A stretch of 64,000 bases of DNA. Origin: Vibrio bathopelagicus. Lineage in GTDB: Bacteria; Pseudomonadota; Gammaproteobacteria; Enterobacterales; Vibrionaceae. The stretch spans positions 372,001-436,000 of the forward strand of contig NZ_CP062500.1 in assembly GCF_014879975.1 (NCBI RefSeq), in the 5' to 3' direction. Of the stretch, positions 19,450 to 29,846 are shown one piece after another. The notes below the pieces were generated by a model. It made no database searches. It was given only the letters and a program-made list of their open reading frames with translations, and was not told the DNA's origin. Numbering within the stretch: the first letter of the stretch is position 1; each line of letters begins with the position of its first letter. Made by a program: the position numbers and the translations under genes.

Positions 19450-19927
19450 CGTTTTAAGAAGCAAGGTAGTAATTGGTTGCTCATTTTTGATAGCACTTAT
19501 TCTACAGACGATCCCTTGGCCTGGTAGCTTGGATCTATTCAGACCGTCTTGGCTATTGCTGGTTACCTGTTACTGGGTTCTTGCTCTACCTCACCGTGTT
19601 AATGTGGGTAGTGCGTTGATTCTAGGCCTATTGTGGGATCTTTTGATCGGTTCGACGTTAGGTATTCGTGGGATGATGATGGCAATCGTGATGTACATTA
19701 TTGCGATGAACTTCTTGGTAATCCGCAACATGGCATTATGGCAACAAGCCATGATTATTGCTGCGTTGACCGTGCTGTTTGAAGTGCTGATCTTCTTTGG
19801 TGAATATTTGATCCAAGATGTTGTTTTCAATCCATTATCGTTATGGAGTGCATTGATAAACTGTATACTTTGGCCTTGGATGTTTTTATTAATGAGACGT
19901 GTGCGTCGCCATTGGCATGTGAGGTAG
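19439..19927 (+). CDS. mreD: Rod-shape determining protein MreD
   Basis: 162 residues, almost wholly hydrophobic with about five membrane segments and a basic C-terminus (RRVRRHWH). It contains the MreD features FRPSWLLLVTCYWVLALPHRV and GLLWDLLIGSTLGIRG. An integral membrane part of the elongasome, it overlaps mreC and is followed closely by maf. Confidence 0.95.
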   Translation: MANSVLRSKVVIGCSFLIALILQTIPWPGSLDLFRPSWLLLVTCYWVLALPHRVNVGSALILGLLWDLLIGSTLGIRGMMMAIVMYIIAMNFLVIRNMALWQQAMIIAALTVLFEVLIFFGEYLIQDVVFNPLSLWSALINCILWPWMFLLMRRVRRHWHVR

Positions 19928-19934
19928 CGTGATA

Positions 19935-20621
19935 ATGGAAAAGAAACATTTAGTTTTGGCATCCGGTTCTCCACGCCGCAAAGAATTGTTATCCCAACTT
20001 GGTTATGAGTTTTCTGTCCTTGTGACCAATGTGGAAGAGTGTAAACACGCCCAAGAAACCGCCGAAGAGTACGTTCAACGTCTATCTTTAGATAAAGCCT
20101 TAGCAGCGCTATCTTTATTAACAGAGAATTCTTCTGAAAAGCAGCATGTCGTTACTGGTTCTGATACTGTAGTTTCTAGTTCCGACAATGTAGCTCTAGG
20201 CTCTGATATTGCTGCTGTTGGCTCTGATATCGCAGCTCTTGACTCTGAAATAGTGGTCCTTGGCTCTGATACTGTGGTCGTCAGCCAAGGGCAAGTGCTC
20301 GAGAAGCCTGCAGATCTTGCTGATTCTAAGCGTATGCTTACTCAGTTAGCGAATGAACGTCATCAAGTAATGACGGCCGTTTCTGTCGTTTCTGCTGAAA
20401 AACAAAAAACAGAAATCATTATTACCGACGTATGGTTTAAACCCCTCAGTGAAAAAGAAATAGAACAATACTGGCAAACAGGGGAGCCATGCGATAAAGC
20501 CGGTAGCTATGGTATTCAAGGTTTGGGTGGACGTTTTGTCACCCGAATTGAAGGTAGTTATTACGCCGTTGTCGGCTTACCTTTATTTGAAACGGACCAG
20601 CTACTGCAAGAATTCTTATAA
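19935..20621 (+). CDS. maf: Maf/YhdE nucleotide pyrophosphatase with heptad insert
   Basis: 228 residues from the ATG at 19935 (MEKKHLVLASGSPRRKELL); a GTG two codons earlier is possible. Maf proteins of the YhdE type hydrolyse dTTP, UTP and modified nucleotides to monophosphates. The N-terminal SGSPRRKELL and the C-terminal GSYGIQGLGGRFVTRIEGSYYAVVGLP are typical. The odd part is residues 75-116: six seven-residue repeats in which the active-site motif GSDTVV appears in the first and last unit. Without five units the protein would have the normal length of about 193 and an unbroken VVTGSDTVVVSQGQVLEKP motif. The frame is intact. It follows mreD directly, as in E. coli. Confidence 0.93.
   Translation: MEKKHLVLASGSPRRKELLSQLGYEFSVLVTNVEECKHAQETAEEYVQRLSLDKALAALSLLTENSSEKQHVVTGSDTVVSSSDNVALGSDIAAVGSDIAALDSEIVVLGSDTVVVSQGQVLEKPADLADSKRMLTQLANERHQVMTAVSVVSAEKQKTEIIITDVWFKPLSEKEIEQYWQTGEPCDKAGSYGIQGLGGRFVTRIEGSYYAVVGLPLFETDQLLQEFL
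20157..20282 (+). repeat. Six 21-bp tandem repeats inside maf
   Basis: Units begin at 20157, 20178, 20199, 20220, 20241 and 20262. They code for GSDTVVS, SSDNVAL, GSDIAAV, GSDIAAL, DSEIVVL and GSDTVVV. Units 3, 4 and 6 share the start GGCTCTGATA. The array is in frame and spans the region that carries the catalytic Asp in Maf proteins. Confidence 0.92.
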
Positions 20622-20641
20622 TTACTAATCTGAGGTGCACC

Positions 20642-22111
20642 ATGAGTGCTGAATTGTTGCTGAACGTGACCCCGAGTGAAACTCGTGTGGCCATGATTGA
20701 AGGGGGAGCTCTTCAAGAGATCCATGTCGAACGAGATGCTCGACGCGGTATCGTAGGAAATATCTATAAAGGACGTGTAAGCCGTGTTCTTCCTGGAATG
20801 CAGGCTGCATTTGTGGATATAGGCCTTGAGAAAGCAGCATTTTTACATGCCTCAGACATTGTTCCGCACACTGAATGTGTTGCTGAAAATGAAAAGAAGC
20901 AGTTTCAGGTACGTGATATTTCCGAGCTTGTTCGTCAAGGTCAGGATATTGTGGTTCAGGTTGTTAAAGATCCTCTTGGAACAAAAGGCGCTCGTTTAAC
21001 CACAGATATCACTTTACCATCTCGTTATTTGGTGTTTATGCCGGGAGCCAGCCATGTAGGTGTTTCTCAGCGTATTGAAAGTGAGTCAGAACGTAATCGT
21101 CTTAAAAAAGCCGTCTCTCGTTACTGTGATGAGCATGGTGGTTTTATCATCCGTACTGCTGCTGAAGGCGCTGATTTTAATGAGCTTGAACAAGACGCCG
21201 CTTTCTTGAAGCGTTTGTGGCTCAAAGTATTAGAGCGTCGTGGTAAGCATAAAGCGCGTACTCGCTTGTATGGTGAGCTGTGTTTAAGTCAGCGTATCTT
21301 ACGTGATTTCGTGGGGACTGAGCTGAGTAAGATTCAGGTCGATTCTCGTCTCGAATATGAAAACCTGAAAGAGTTTACTTCGGAGTACGTACCTGAGCTT
21401 ACCGATAAGCTTGAATTGTACGAAGGTGATAAACCTATTTTTGATATGTACGATACGGAGAACGAAATACAGCGTTCGCTGGATCGTAAAGTAGAATTGA
21501 AGTCTGGTGGGTATTTAATTATCGACCAAACAGAAGCGATGACGACCGTCGACATCAATACCGGTGCCTTTGTTGGTCGTCGTAATTTAGAAGAAACGAT
21601 TTTCAATACCAATGTCGAAGCGACTCAAGCGATTGCTCGCCAACTTCGTCTGCGTAATTTAGGCGGCATCATCATTATCGACTTTATTGATATGTTGTCT
21701 GAAGAACACCGTAAGCGAGTACTAACTTCTTTAGAAGCGGCGCTCGATAAAGACCGTGTGAAAACCAACATTAATGGCTTCACACAGCTTGGTTTGGTTG
21801 AGATGACTCGTAAACGTACCCGTGAAAGTATTGAGCATATTCTGTGCTCTAGCTGTCCTGCCTGTGAAGGTCGTGGCAGTGTGAAGACAGTCGAAACCGT
21901 TTGTTATGAAATACTTCGAGAAATTACTCGTGTAAATCGTGCCTACGATGCGGATAAGTTCGTGGTTTATGCGGCAGCGGCGGTTGCCGAGGCATTAGAG
22001 GGTGAAGAGTCTCATGCGCTTGCAGAGCTTGAAGTCTTTATTGGTAAACAAGTGAAAATTCAGGCTGAGCCTCTGTACATACAAGAGCAGTTTGATGTCG
22101 TTATGATGTAA
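20642..22111 (+). CDS. rng: Ribonuclease G
   Basis: 489 residues, standard for RNase G. An N-terminal S1 domain (about 38-128, IVGNIYKGRVSRVLPGMQAAFVDIG), the RNase E/G catalytic core with DIN motif (TTVDINTGAFVG) and IIIDFIDM holding the metal-binding Asp residues, and a zinc-link Cys motif (CSSCPACEGRG). It lacks the long C-terminal scaffold of RNase E. It processes the 5' end of 16S rRNA and some mRNAs. It has a good ribosome site (GAGGTG) and lies between maf and yhdP, as in E. coli. Confidence 0.96.
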   Translation: MSAELLLNVTPSETRVAMIEGGALQEIHVERDARRGIVGNIYKGRVSRVLPGMQAAFVDIGLEKAAFLHASDIVPHTECVAENEKKQFQVRDISELVRQGQDIVVQVVKDPLGTKGARLTTDITLPSRYLVFMPGASHVGVSQRIESESERNRLKKAVSRYCDEHGGFIIRTAAEGADFNELEQDAAFLKRLWLKVLERRGKHKARTRLYGELCLSQRILRDFVGTELSKIQVDSRLEYENLKEFTSEYVPELTDKLELYEGDKPIFDMYDTENEIQRSLDRKVELKSGGYLIIDQTEAMTTVDINTGAFVGRRNLEETIFNTNVEATQAIARQLRLRNLGGIIIIDFIDMLSEEHRKRVLTSLEAALDKDRVKTNINGFTQLGLVEMTRKRTRESIEHILCSSCPACEGRGSVKTVETVCYEILREITRVNRAYDADKFVVYAAAAVAEALEGEESHALAELEVFIGKQVKIQAEPLYIQEQFDVVMM

Positions 22112-22121
22112 TGGATATTTT

Positions 22122-25100
22122 GTGAGTTCTAGTGTTACTCTGATTTTACGTACGTGTCTGTGGTTAGTGGTTACTCTCTTAGTAACGCTAGCCATTGCTG
22201 TGACTACACTGCGTGTCGCCTTACCCAATTTAAATAAGTATCAATCTGAAATTGAGCTTTGGGTAAACCAACATTCCGGTTTTGAGTTTTCTATTCAAGA
22301 TGTGGGTGGCTTTTGGCGTAACACTCATCCCTCTATCGCGCTGCAAGGCGTTCAAGCTCGTCTTCCTAATGCTGAAGATGTGACCTTCTCTGTAGAGCGT
22401 GTCGAAGTTGAATTTGATTTGATTCAATCTCTGGTACAGATGCGTCCTGTTGTTGCTGACCTTGTAATGAATCGAATGTATCTGGATATACGTTCGATCG
22501 ATCTGTTTGCGGGGCAGAACGGCAAAGATAAACCTAAAGAATCGGGCTCCTCAAAGCGGGTTATGCAAGAGCTGGACAACTTGCTACTTAAAACGCTAGT
22601 CGATGTGACCGCCAAAGACTCCTCACTTGTGTATCGAACCATCTCTGATGAAGAGCGCCAACTCGATATTGAAACCTTAAAGTGGAAAAACTCAGGTAAG
22701 CACCACCTCGCGGAAGGTGTTGTTAGCATTAAAGACGCCAATCTTAACTCGTTGTCAGTAAGTGCTAACTTTATCGATGCTGGCTCATTGGCCGATGTGA
22801 GCGGTGAGTTCTATGTGAGTGCAGACAACATCTCGGTTAAACCATGGCTAACTCGTTACATGCAGGCCGAATCCGGTATAGAAACGGGCACGGTGAGCCT
22901 GAATAGTTGGGTTACCCTGCAAAACAGTAAGCCGGTAAATGCCTACGTAGAAGTGCTGCCTTCGGAATTGAGTTGGAACGAAGATGGTCAACATGACTTG
23001 ATGTTTGAATCAGGTGTCTTTAAGTTGTCTCCTATTGATGATGGATGGCAAGTGAATGGTCACTCACTTAATCTTAGAACTGATGACACGCCTTGGCCTG
23101 AGTTAGATGTTGCATTCAAATGGGACAAAGGCCCGTGGCAACTTAATGTCTCTGAACTGAATATTGAGGCCATTACTCCGCTCATTAAGCTAATGCCGGA
23201 CTCCGAGCAATCCACCCAAATGATTAATTCGTTGAAGCCTGGTGGATCCGTTTCTGATATTCGGGTCTCAATGGATTCTGGCATCGAAAGCTTACGTTAT
23301 TCAGCGAGTTTTAGTGATCTTGCCATCGAGCAATGGGAATTAGTTCCAGGCTTTAGCCAAGTTTCAGGCAGTGTGTTTGGTTCTGCGTCACAAGCGAAAG
23401 CGAGCCTTCATGTTATTGATGATGTGTTCCCTTATGGCGATGTATTCCAAGCGCCTCTCAATATCAGACAAGGTCAGGTCGATATTGTTTGGCAGCAAGA
23501 TGAAAACGGCTGGAAGCTTTGGTCTGATAAAATCACCGCAGCAACACCAGACTTACAAGTTTTGGGTGCATTTCGTTTGGACTTTCCGAATGATGCGAGC
23601 CCGTTCTTGTCTTTCTACGGTGAAGCGGACGCTTACAATGTGGGTGAAACATGGCGTTATTTACCGACGTTGGCACTTGGACAAGATCTAACAGATTACT
23701 TGTCTACTGCAATTCAAGCGGGTAAAGCCGATACGGTAAAACTATTATGGCATGGTGAACTGGGTCAATACCCATACACTAACCATGACGGGATCTTCCA
23801 AGTTTGGGTTGGCCTAGAAAATGCGAAGTTCAGCTTTGATACGGCGTGGCCACTGATCACCGATCTTCAGCTTGATCTCCTATTTGAAAATGATGCGATG
23901 CACCTTGATTCGCGCTCTGCTCAATTGATGGACGTAACGGCTGACCGTATTACCGGGCGTATTCCTTATTTAGGAGAAGGCGGCCATATTGAGATTGAAG
24001 CAAAAGCGACGGCTTCGGGTAATGCTGTTCGTGATTATATGACGGCCTCGCCATTGGTTGACTCTGTGGGTGCTGCCTTGACGGCGCTGCAAGTGAGTGG
24101 TGATGTATCGTCTGAATTCCAACTCAATATTCCTTTTGATTCAGAAAAAGAGCCAAGAGCATGGGGTTATGCCGATCTCAAAGATAATCATGTTGAGATT
24201 GAGGCACCGCCAATGGTGCTCGAAAACACAACGGGACGTATCGAGTTTGATAATGATGTCATCACGGCGAATGGCTTATCAGCTGATTTATTAAAACAAG
24301 GCATCTCTGTTGATTTTAAAGGCCTTAATGACGGCCCAGGTTATGCGGTTGATATTGATGTTTTAGGTGACTGGGACGTGAAACCTCTAGAGCCTTATAT
24401 TGGCGAACAGTGGTTGAGTCGCCTGTCGGGTCATGCGCAATGGCAAAGCCAGATTGATATTCAACTCAATGATATAGGCTTCAGCTACCAGTTAGACTTA
24501 CAGTCAGATCTTAAGTATTTAGCCAGTGATTACCCTTATCCATTGGCGAAAAAATCCTTGGAGAGTGGCTCTGCTAGGCTACAAGCCTCGGGCAACCAAG
24601 AAGCCATTACTGCGCGCCTGCAGCTGCCGAATACCAAGTATCAAGCTGAAATTGATATTACGGGTGAGGTTCCAAAACTCACGGCAACCAATTTAGTGCT
24701 GGGTCGTGGTGGTTATAAAATTAGCCCTGTTGTTGGACATCATGCCTTAATCCGTACCGACAAATTTAATGCCGATGATTGGTTATCGGTTGCGATGGAG
24801 CCCGTGAAGCCATCAACAGCTGTCCTTAGCCAAATGAACACACCAACCATTCCAGCGCCTAGCCGTATTACTTTTGAGAGTAAAGAGCTGATTTTAGGCG
24901 GCATAGCTTGGAATGACGTCGATTTTAGTGCTCGCAAGAACAAGCAAGCTTGGCAAATGGAAGTGACTAGCCAAGAGATCGAAGGGGATATCAATTATTT
25001 GCCCCCATACGACTTAACTGTGTCTCTAGATCGTCTACATTTGTTCGTTCCTGAATGGAGTGACAAGAAAAATCAAGAACAACTGCTGCAACGAAAAGAG

Positions 25101-25994
25101 CAAGAAGCACCATTGATCTCTGAACTTGATAAAAAGATCTATGATGCGATGCCTAATCTTAAGCTCACACTGAACGATTTTTGGTTGCAAGGCTATAAAG
25201 TCGGTAAGGTCGATGTTGAGCTAGCAAGGCAAGACGATCGTATTGAGTGGAACAAGATTCAAGTTCGAAGCGGAAACAATAAAGCCGATGTGAGTGGCTG
25301 GTGGGCACTGAATGGTGACAAGAGTCATTCATCGTTATCTATTGATGTCGAAGGTGAAAATAACAGTGAGTTAATGGAACGCTTCGGTATTACGTCAGGG
25401 ATTCAAAAAGCGCCTTTTGCATTGGAAGGTCAGCTTGAGTGGGACGGCTCTCCGTGGGGTATTCAAATGGATACCATTGACGGCAACGTTAAAACCAAGC
25501 TGGGTAAAGGCATCATCTCGGACGTGAGTGGCGCGGCTCGATTGCTTGGTTTGTTTAGTCTAGATTCGATTATCCGTAAAATGCAGCTCGATTTCTCTGA
25601 TGTGTTTGATAAAGGCATGGCATTCAACAGTATTACGGGTACTGGCGAGATCCAAAATGGTATCTTCTTAACCAATGATTTGAACATGGATGCGGTTGCT
25701 GGTGAGATGAAGATCAAAGGTATCGCGAATCTGAATACTCGTCAGGTGGATGCAGAGGTCAACTTCACTCCTGATATCACGTCAGGGATCCCTGTATTAA
25801 CGGCGTTTGCGGTAACCCCGCAAACGGCACTGTATGTATTGGCGGTGACTACGGTTATTTCACCGGTTGTTGAGGTCTTTACTCAAGTAAATTACTCGGT
25901 AAAAGGGCCGCTGGATTCGCCAATAGTAAGTGAGCTTTCGCGTAGCTCTGGTGAGTTTCAGTTACCAGAAAAACTGAGGAAATTGGCGGAATAG
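22122..25994 (+). CDS. yhdP: YhdP family AsmA-like envelope protein
   Basis: 1290 residues from a GTG at 22122. One N-terminal membrane helix (about 8-28), then a very long periplasmic region with repeating beta-groove sequence and the AsmA-like C-terminal domain (about 1080-1280, for example VKTKLGKGIISDVSGAARLLGLFSLDSI). YhdP, TamB and YdbH are bridge-like proteins needed for phospholipid transport to the outer membrane in E. coli. Only 10 bp separate it from rng. Size and layout match the family. Confidence 0.93.
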   Translation: MSSSVTLILRTCLWLVVTLLVTLAIAVTTLRVALPNLNKYQSEIELWVNQHSGFEFSIQDVGGFWRNTHPSIALQGVQARLPNAEDVTFSVERVEVEFDLIQSLVQMRPVVADLVMNRMYLDIRSIDLFAGQNGKDKPKESGSSKRVMQELDNLLLKTLVDVTAKDSSLVYRTISDEERQLDIETLKWKNSGKHHLAEGVVSIKDANLNSLSVSANFIDAGSLADVSGEFYVSADNISVKPWLTRYMQAESGIETGTVSLNSWVTLQNSKPVNAYVEVLPSELSWNEDGQHDLMFESGVFKLSPIDDGWQVNGHSLNLRTDDTPWPELDVAFKWDKGPWQLNVSELNIEAITPLIKLMPDSEQSTQMINSLKPGGSVSDIRVSMDSGIESLRYSASFSDLAIEQWELVPGFSQVSGSVFGSASQAKASLHVIDDVFPYGDVFQAPLNIRQGQVDIVWQQDENGWKLWSDKITAATPDLQVLGAFRLDFPNDASPFLSFYGEADAYNVGETWRYLPTLALGQDLTDYLSTAIQAGKADTVKLLWHGELGQYPYTNHDGIFQVWVGLENAKFSFDTAWPLITDLQLDLLFENDAMHLDSRSAQLMDVTADRITGRIPYLGEGGHIEIEAKATASGNAVRDYMTASPLVDSVGAALTALQVSGDVSSEFQLNIPFDSEKEPRAWGYADLKDNHVEIEAPPMVLENTTGRIEFDNDVITANGLSADLLKQGISVDFKGLNDGPGYAVDIDVLGDWDVKPLEPYIGEQWLSRLSGHAQWQSQIDIQLNDIGFSYQLDLQSDLKYLASDYPYPLAKKSLESGSARLQASGNQEAITARLQLPNTKYQAEIDITGEVPKLTATNLVLGRGGYKISPVVGHHALIRTDKFNADDWLSVAMEPVKPSTAVLSQMNTPTIPAPSRITFESKELILGGIAWNDVDFSARKNKQAWQMEVTSQEIEGDINYLPPYDLTVSLDRLHLFVPEWSDKKNQEQLLQRKEQEAPLISELDKKIYDAMPNLKLTLNDFWLQGYKVGKVDVELARQDDRIEWNKIQVRSGNNKADVSGWWALNGDKSHSSLSIDVEGENNSELMERFGITSGIQKAPFALEGQLEWDGSPWGIQMDTIDGNVKTKLGKGIISDVSGAARLLGLFSLDSIIRKMQLDFSDVFDKGMAFNSITGTGEIQNGIFLTNDLNMDAVAGEMKIKGIANLNTRQVDAEVNFTPDITSGIPVLTAFAVTPQTALYVLAVTTVISPVVEVFTQVNYSVKGPLDSPIVSELSRSSGEFQLPEKLRKLAE

Positions 25995-26068
25995 TCGTTA
26001 GGTGCGAGTCAGTTTATATACGGCTAAATTCAGATTTCTGAATCATAATGAATGGAGAAGTGGTGCAC

Positions 26069-26881
26069 ATGGATTGTGTTGGATTGATTCAAATGACTTC
26101 AGGCCCAGTCCCTGAGCATAACCTTGCTTACCTTGAATACGAGCTAGCAAAGTGCAAAGCGTTAGGGGCTAAGTGGGTTGTTTGTCCTGAGAATGCATTA
26201 GTGTTTGGCAACAAAGCCGACTATCACCAGTATGCAGAACCTTTGAATAATGGACCTTTGCAGCAGAAGCTGTCTGAGTTAGCAAAACGACACCGTGTTT
26301 GGATCGTTGTCGGTAGCATGCCAATTAGAACGGCTGCTGGTGTCACTACGACCACATTAGTTATCGATGATTTTGGCGCCTTAGTGACTCATTACGATAA
26401 GCTGCACATGTTTGACGTTGATGTGGCTGATGCGCATAAATGTTATCGCGAGTCCGATATTTTCACGCCGGGTGACCGAGTTGTGACAACGGAAACGCCT
26501 TTTGGTCGCTTAGGTTTGAGTATTTGTTATGATGTGCGCTTTCCTCACTTGTATTCAGAGTTACGCAAGCAAGGTGCGCAGATCATCGTGGTTCCCGCGG
26601 CGTTTACGGCCGTTACAGGTCAAGCTCACTGGGAAGCCTTATTAAGGTGCCGTGCCATCGAGACTCAGTCTTGGATTGTCGCGGTAGGGCAAGGTGGGAA
26701 ACATCCCTGCCAAAGAGAAACATGGGGACACTCAATGGTGGTTGATCCATGGGGGCGAGTGGTCGCACAGTTAGACCAAGACCCTAAAAGTATGGTGGTT
26801 GAGATAGACACATCCAGTTGCGAATCGATCAGGCAGAATATGCCAATAGCGCAGCACTCTCGATTCACCAATCAATTTTAA
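26069..26881 (+). CDS. Carbon-nitrogen hydrolase (nitrilase superfamily, Nit1/YbeM-like)
   Basis: 270 residues from the ATG at 26069, chosen because GGAGAAG lies about 11 bases upstream and [19 protein letters not shown] is a typical opening; an ATG at 26048 would add seven residues without a ribosome site. The catalytic triad is visible: Glu41 (CPENALVFG), Lys111 ([10 protein letters not shown]) and Cys153 ([10 protein letters not shown]). Members of this branch act as omega-amidases or hydrolyse deaminated glutathione; substrate cannot be told from sequence. It sits between yhdP and tldD, a stable arrangement in vibrios and other gammaproteobacteria. Confidence 0.9.
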   Translation: MDCVGLIQMTSGPVPEHNLAYLEYELAKCKALGAKWVVCPENALVFGNKADYHQYAEPLNNGPLQQKLSELAKRHRVWIVVGSMPIRTAAGVTTTTLVIDDFGALVTHYDKLHMFDVDVADAHKCYRESDIFTPGDRVVTTETPFGRLGLSICYDVRFPHLYSELRKQGAQIIVVPAAFTAVTGQAHWEALLRCRAIETQSWIVAVGQGGKHPCQRETWGHSMVVDPWGRVVAQLDQDPKSMVVEIDTSSCESIRQNMPIAQHSRFTNQF

Positions 26882-26900
26882 TTTTAAACAAGAGCCATTT

Positions 26901-28346
26901 ATGAGCATTAATCAAATTGAAGAAGCGCTACTAACCCCGACAGGGCTGACGGAGCAAAATATCGCAGATACACTGGCGAGCATTGCTACCCGCCAAATTG
27001 ATTATGCTGATATCTATTTCCAATCGAGCTGGCACGAGTCGTTGGTATTAGAAGATAGCATTATTAAAGATGGCTCTTTTAATATCGACTGCGGTGTTGG
27101 TGTTCGTGCTGTATCGGGTGAAAAAACCGGTTTTGCTTACTCTGATCAAATCCAATTGGATGGTCTTAAGCAGAGCGCGATCGCGGCTCGTGGTATTGCG
27201 AAGCAAGGTCAAAATGGCAAGGTTCAAGCCTTCAAACGCAACTCTAACCAAGCTTACTATGATGCTGTTAACCCGCTAGCGAGCTGGGAAAAACAGCAGA
27301 AAACAGAATTACTAAAATCATTAGATGCTTACATTCGTACTAAAGAGCCAATGGTGACTGAAGTCTCTGTAAGCCTAAGCGGTGTACACGAGCAGATGCT
27401 TGTTGCCGCGACTGACGGCACTTTCGCTGGTGATATTCGCCCGTTGGTTCGTTTATCAATCAGCGTACTAGCGCAGAAAGGCGATCGTCGTGAACGTGGT
27501 AGCGCTGGTGGCGGTGGTCGTTTTGGTTACGATTTCTTCTTAAGTGATGTTGACGGCTCTCAAGTGGCTTACCAATTTGCTGATGAAGCCATTCGCCAAG
27601 CTCTCGTTAACCTTGAAGCTGTCGCTGCTCCTGCAGGCGCAATGCCAGTTGTTCTGGGTTCTGGTTGGCCGGGCGTTCTTCTACACGAAGCAGTAGGTCA
27701 CGGTTTAGAAGGTGACTTTAACCGTAAAGAGTCTTCTGTCTTTTCTGGCAAGATTGGCGAGCAGGTCACTTCAAGCCTATGTACGATTGTTGATGACGGT
27801 ACATTGACTGATCTTCGTGGTTCATTAAACGTGGATGATGAAGGTGTTAATGGTCAGTACAACACGTTAATCGAAAACGGCATCCTAAAAGGCTACATGC
27901 AAGACAAGTTGAATGCTCGTCTAATGGGTGTGGCACCAACAGGTAACGGTCGTCGTGAGTCTTACGCGCATCTTCCAATGCCGCGTATGACCAACACATA
28001 CATGCTGCCGGGTGAGCACACACCTGAAGAGATCATTGCTACTGTTGAGAAAGGCATCTACGCACCGAACTTCGGTGGTGGTCAGGTTGATATTACTTCT
28101 GGTAAATTTGTGTTCTCGGCTTCTGAAGCGTACATGATTGAAAACGGTAAGATCACTCACCCAGTGAAAGGCGCAACGTTAATCGGTTCTGGTATTGAAG
28201 CGATGCAGCAAGTTTCTATGGTCGGTAACGACCTAAGCATCGACCGCGGTGTTGGTGTATGTGGTAAGGCTGGTCAAAGCGTGCCAGTCGGTGTTGGTCA
28301 GCCAACATTGAAACTAGACTCTCTAACGGTTGGTGGTACTGAGTAA
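26901..28346 (+). CDS. tldD: TldD, metalloprotease subunit
   Basis: 481 residues, family-typical. The zinc motif HEAVGH is at residues 262-267, followed by [14 protein letters not shown], and the region ends in the usual [18 protein letters not shown]. With TldE/PmbA it forms a heterodimeric protease that degrades unfolded peptides and matures microcin B17-type peptides and the antitoxin CcdA in E. coli. The partner pmbA is not in the window. A terminator follows. Confidence 0.96.
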   Translation: MSINQIEEALLTPTGLTEQNIADTLASIATRQIDYADIYFQSSWHESLVLEDSIIKDGSFNIDCGVGVRAVSGEKTGFAYSDQIQLDGLKQSAIAARGIAKQGQNGKVQAFKRNSNQAYYDAVNPLASWEKQQKTELLKSLDAYIRTKEPMVTEVSVSLSGVHEQMLVAATDGTFAGDIRPLVRLSISVLAQKGDRRERGSAGGGGRFGYDFFLSDVDGSQVAYQFADEAIRQALVNLEAVAAPAGAMPVVLGSGWPGVLLHEAVGHGLEGDFNRKESSVFSGKIGEQVTSSLCTIVDDGTLTDLRGSLNVDDEGVNGQYNTLIENGILKGYMQDKLNARLMGVAPTGNGRRESYAHLPMPRMTNTYMLPGEHTPEEIIATVEKGIYAPNFGGGQVDITSGKFVFSASEAYMIENGKITHPVKGATLIGSGIEAMQQVSMVGNDLSIDRGVGVCGKAGQSVPVGVGQPTLKLDSLTVGGTE

Positions 28347-28400
28347 TTCAGGTCAGCAGCACGAATTTGTTTCAAAATCTCTCGCCATAAAATAGATTGA

Positions 28401-28428
28401 AAGCGCCTCCAACTGGAGGCGCTTTTTT
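28401..28428 (+). terminator. Terminator after tldD
   Basis: A hairpin AAGCGCCTCC / GGAGGCGCTT (10-bp stem, loop AACT) followed by six T. It ends the mreB-to-tldD direction and lies before the 3' end of the convergent PhoH gene. Confidence 0.9.
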
Positions 28429-28466
28429 GTTTCTAGGTTACTGATTCAGTGAACGTGCATAATTGT

Positions 28467-29846
28467 CTACATGTTCTCTTCAGCAAACTCTGCCAGTCGG
28501 CTACGCACCACACCATTAAGGTGGATATTGGCACTGCCTTCGAAATTTTTAAAACGTTCGACCATGTAGGTGAGGCCTGATGTAACAGGGGTTAAGTAGG
28601 AAGAATCTATCTGAGCTAGGTTTCCTGAACAGACGATCTTGGTACCTTCACCACAACGGGTGATGATGGTTTTGATTTGAGACGCGGTGAGGTTTTGGCA
28701 CTCATCCAGCAGTACAAACGCATTCTGGATCGAACGGCCACGCATGAAGTTGATTGATTTGAACTGGATATTGGCTTTATCGCAGATGTATTTCATCGAC
28801 CCTTCGGTGCAGTGATCATTCTTGTGTAACGCTTCGAGTGTATCGGTCACCGCTGCTAACCAAGGCAACATCTTCTCTTCCTCGGTTCCGGGAAGGAAAC
28901 CAATGGATTCGCCGATGTCAGGTGTGTTTCGGGTTACGATGATCTTATCGAAATGTTTGCGCTCAATGGTTTGTTCAAGAGCGGCTGCCATGGCAAGCAA
29001 GGTTTTCCCGCTCCCGGCAGCACCAGTTAAAATCACCAAATCAATATCGGGGTCAAGTAACGCATCAATCGCCATGCCTTGATAAATGTTCTTTGGCGTA
29101 ATATCCCACGCCCTGCGGTTCATTAATCGTTCTCGGCTTAAGTCTCGCAGGGTGATGGTTTCCGGTTCAATCTCTTCGACACGAGCAGCAAAATCACTGT
29201 CTTGATCAATAATGTACTGGTTGATGAATGTGGGTTCGAATGGTGTTCTTGCGAGGGTGTGCAGTGTTTTCCCTCCAAGACTCTTACTCTCAACATTGTC
29301 TATACCATCCCAAAATGACCCTTCAAGCTGTTGAAAGCCCTTAGTGAGGTATTGAACGTCATCGATTAATTGGTCGGTTTGGTAGTCCTCAACAAAGCGT
29401 ACACCTGCACCTTTCGCTCGCAAGCGCATGTTGATGTCTTTGGTAATGAGTACCACTTCTCGTGGCGCGCGTTTATTTTGTAAGTACAAAACACCATTGA
29501 GGATACGATTGTCGCCAGCCTTATCGTCGGCAAAGGCTTTAATGCTTTCTTGAAGTTCGTAGTCTGCGAGTATTGAAATGGTGCCTGAAGCGTTTACATC
29601 GGTTGAGAAAGGAATGCCTTCGGATATTTTGTCTGGGGTTGCGTCATGGAAAAGATCTTCTAATGCTCTGATTGCGACTCTGGCATCGCGAGCAACATCG
29701 CGTTTACTGTCCTTAATTCTGTCGAGTTCTTCGAGTACCGTCATTGGGATGACGACATCGTGTTCCTGAAACGAAAATATAGCAAAGGGTTCGTGAAGTA
29801 AGATATTGGTATCTAGAACAAATAATTTCCGATTGGTATCGCCCAT
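28467..29846 (-). CDS. PIN domain-PhoH ATPase fusion protein
   Basis: 459 residues from the ATG whose complement is at 29844-29846; AAGGAG sits six to seven bases before it on the minus strand, so I prefer it to an upstream start that would add 29 residues. The N-terminal PIN domain (about 5-135, KLFVLDTNILLHEP with the metal-binding Asp, and ELDRIKDSKRD) is followed by a PhoH ATPase domain (Walker A GAAGSGKT, Walker B FVLLDECQN). Such PhoH2-type proteins couple an RNA-cleaving PIN domain to a helicase-like motor. The E. coli ybeZ product lacks the PIN part. The cellular role here is unknown. Confidence 0.92.
   Translation of the reverse strand: MGDTNRKLFVLDTNILLHEPFAIFSFQEHDVVIPMTVLEELDRIKDSKRDVARDARVAIRALEDLFHDATPDKISEGIPFSTDVNASGTISILADYELQESIKAFADDKAGDNRILNGVLYLQNKRAPREVVLITKDINMRLRAKGAGVRFVEDYQTDQLIDDVQYLTKGFQQLEGSFWDGIDNVESKSLGGKTLHTLARTPFEPTFINQYIIDQDSDFAARVEEIEPETITLRDLSRERLMNRRAWDITPKNIYQGMAIDALLDPDIDLVILTGAAGSGKTLLAMAAALEQTIERKHFDKIIVTRNTPDIGESIGFLPGTEEEKMLPWLAAVTDTLEALHKNDHCTEGSMKYICDKANIQFKSINFMRGRSIQNAFVLLDECQNLTASQIKTIITRCGEGTKIVCSGNLAQIDSSYLTPVTSGLTYMVERFKNFEGSANIHLNGVVRSRLAEFAEENM

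Noticed and set aside
20157..20282. Maf repeat as a sign of a frameshifted or broken gene
   Set aside because: All six units are in frame and both flanks of the protein are intact.
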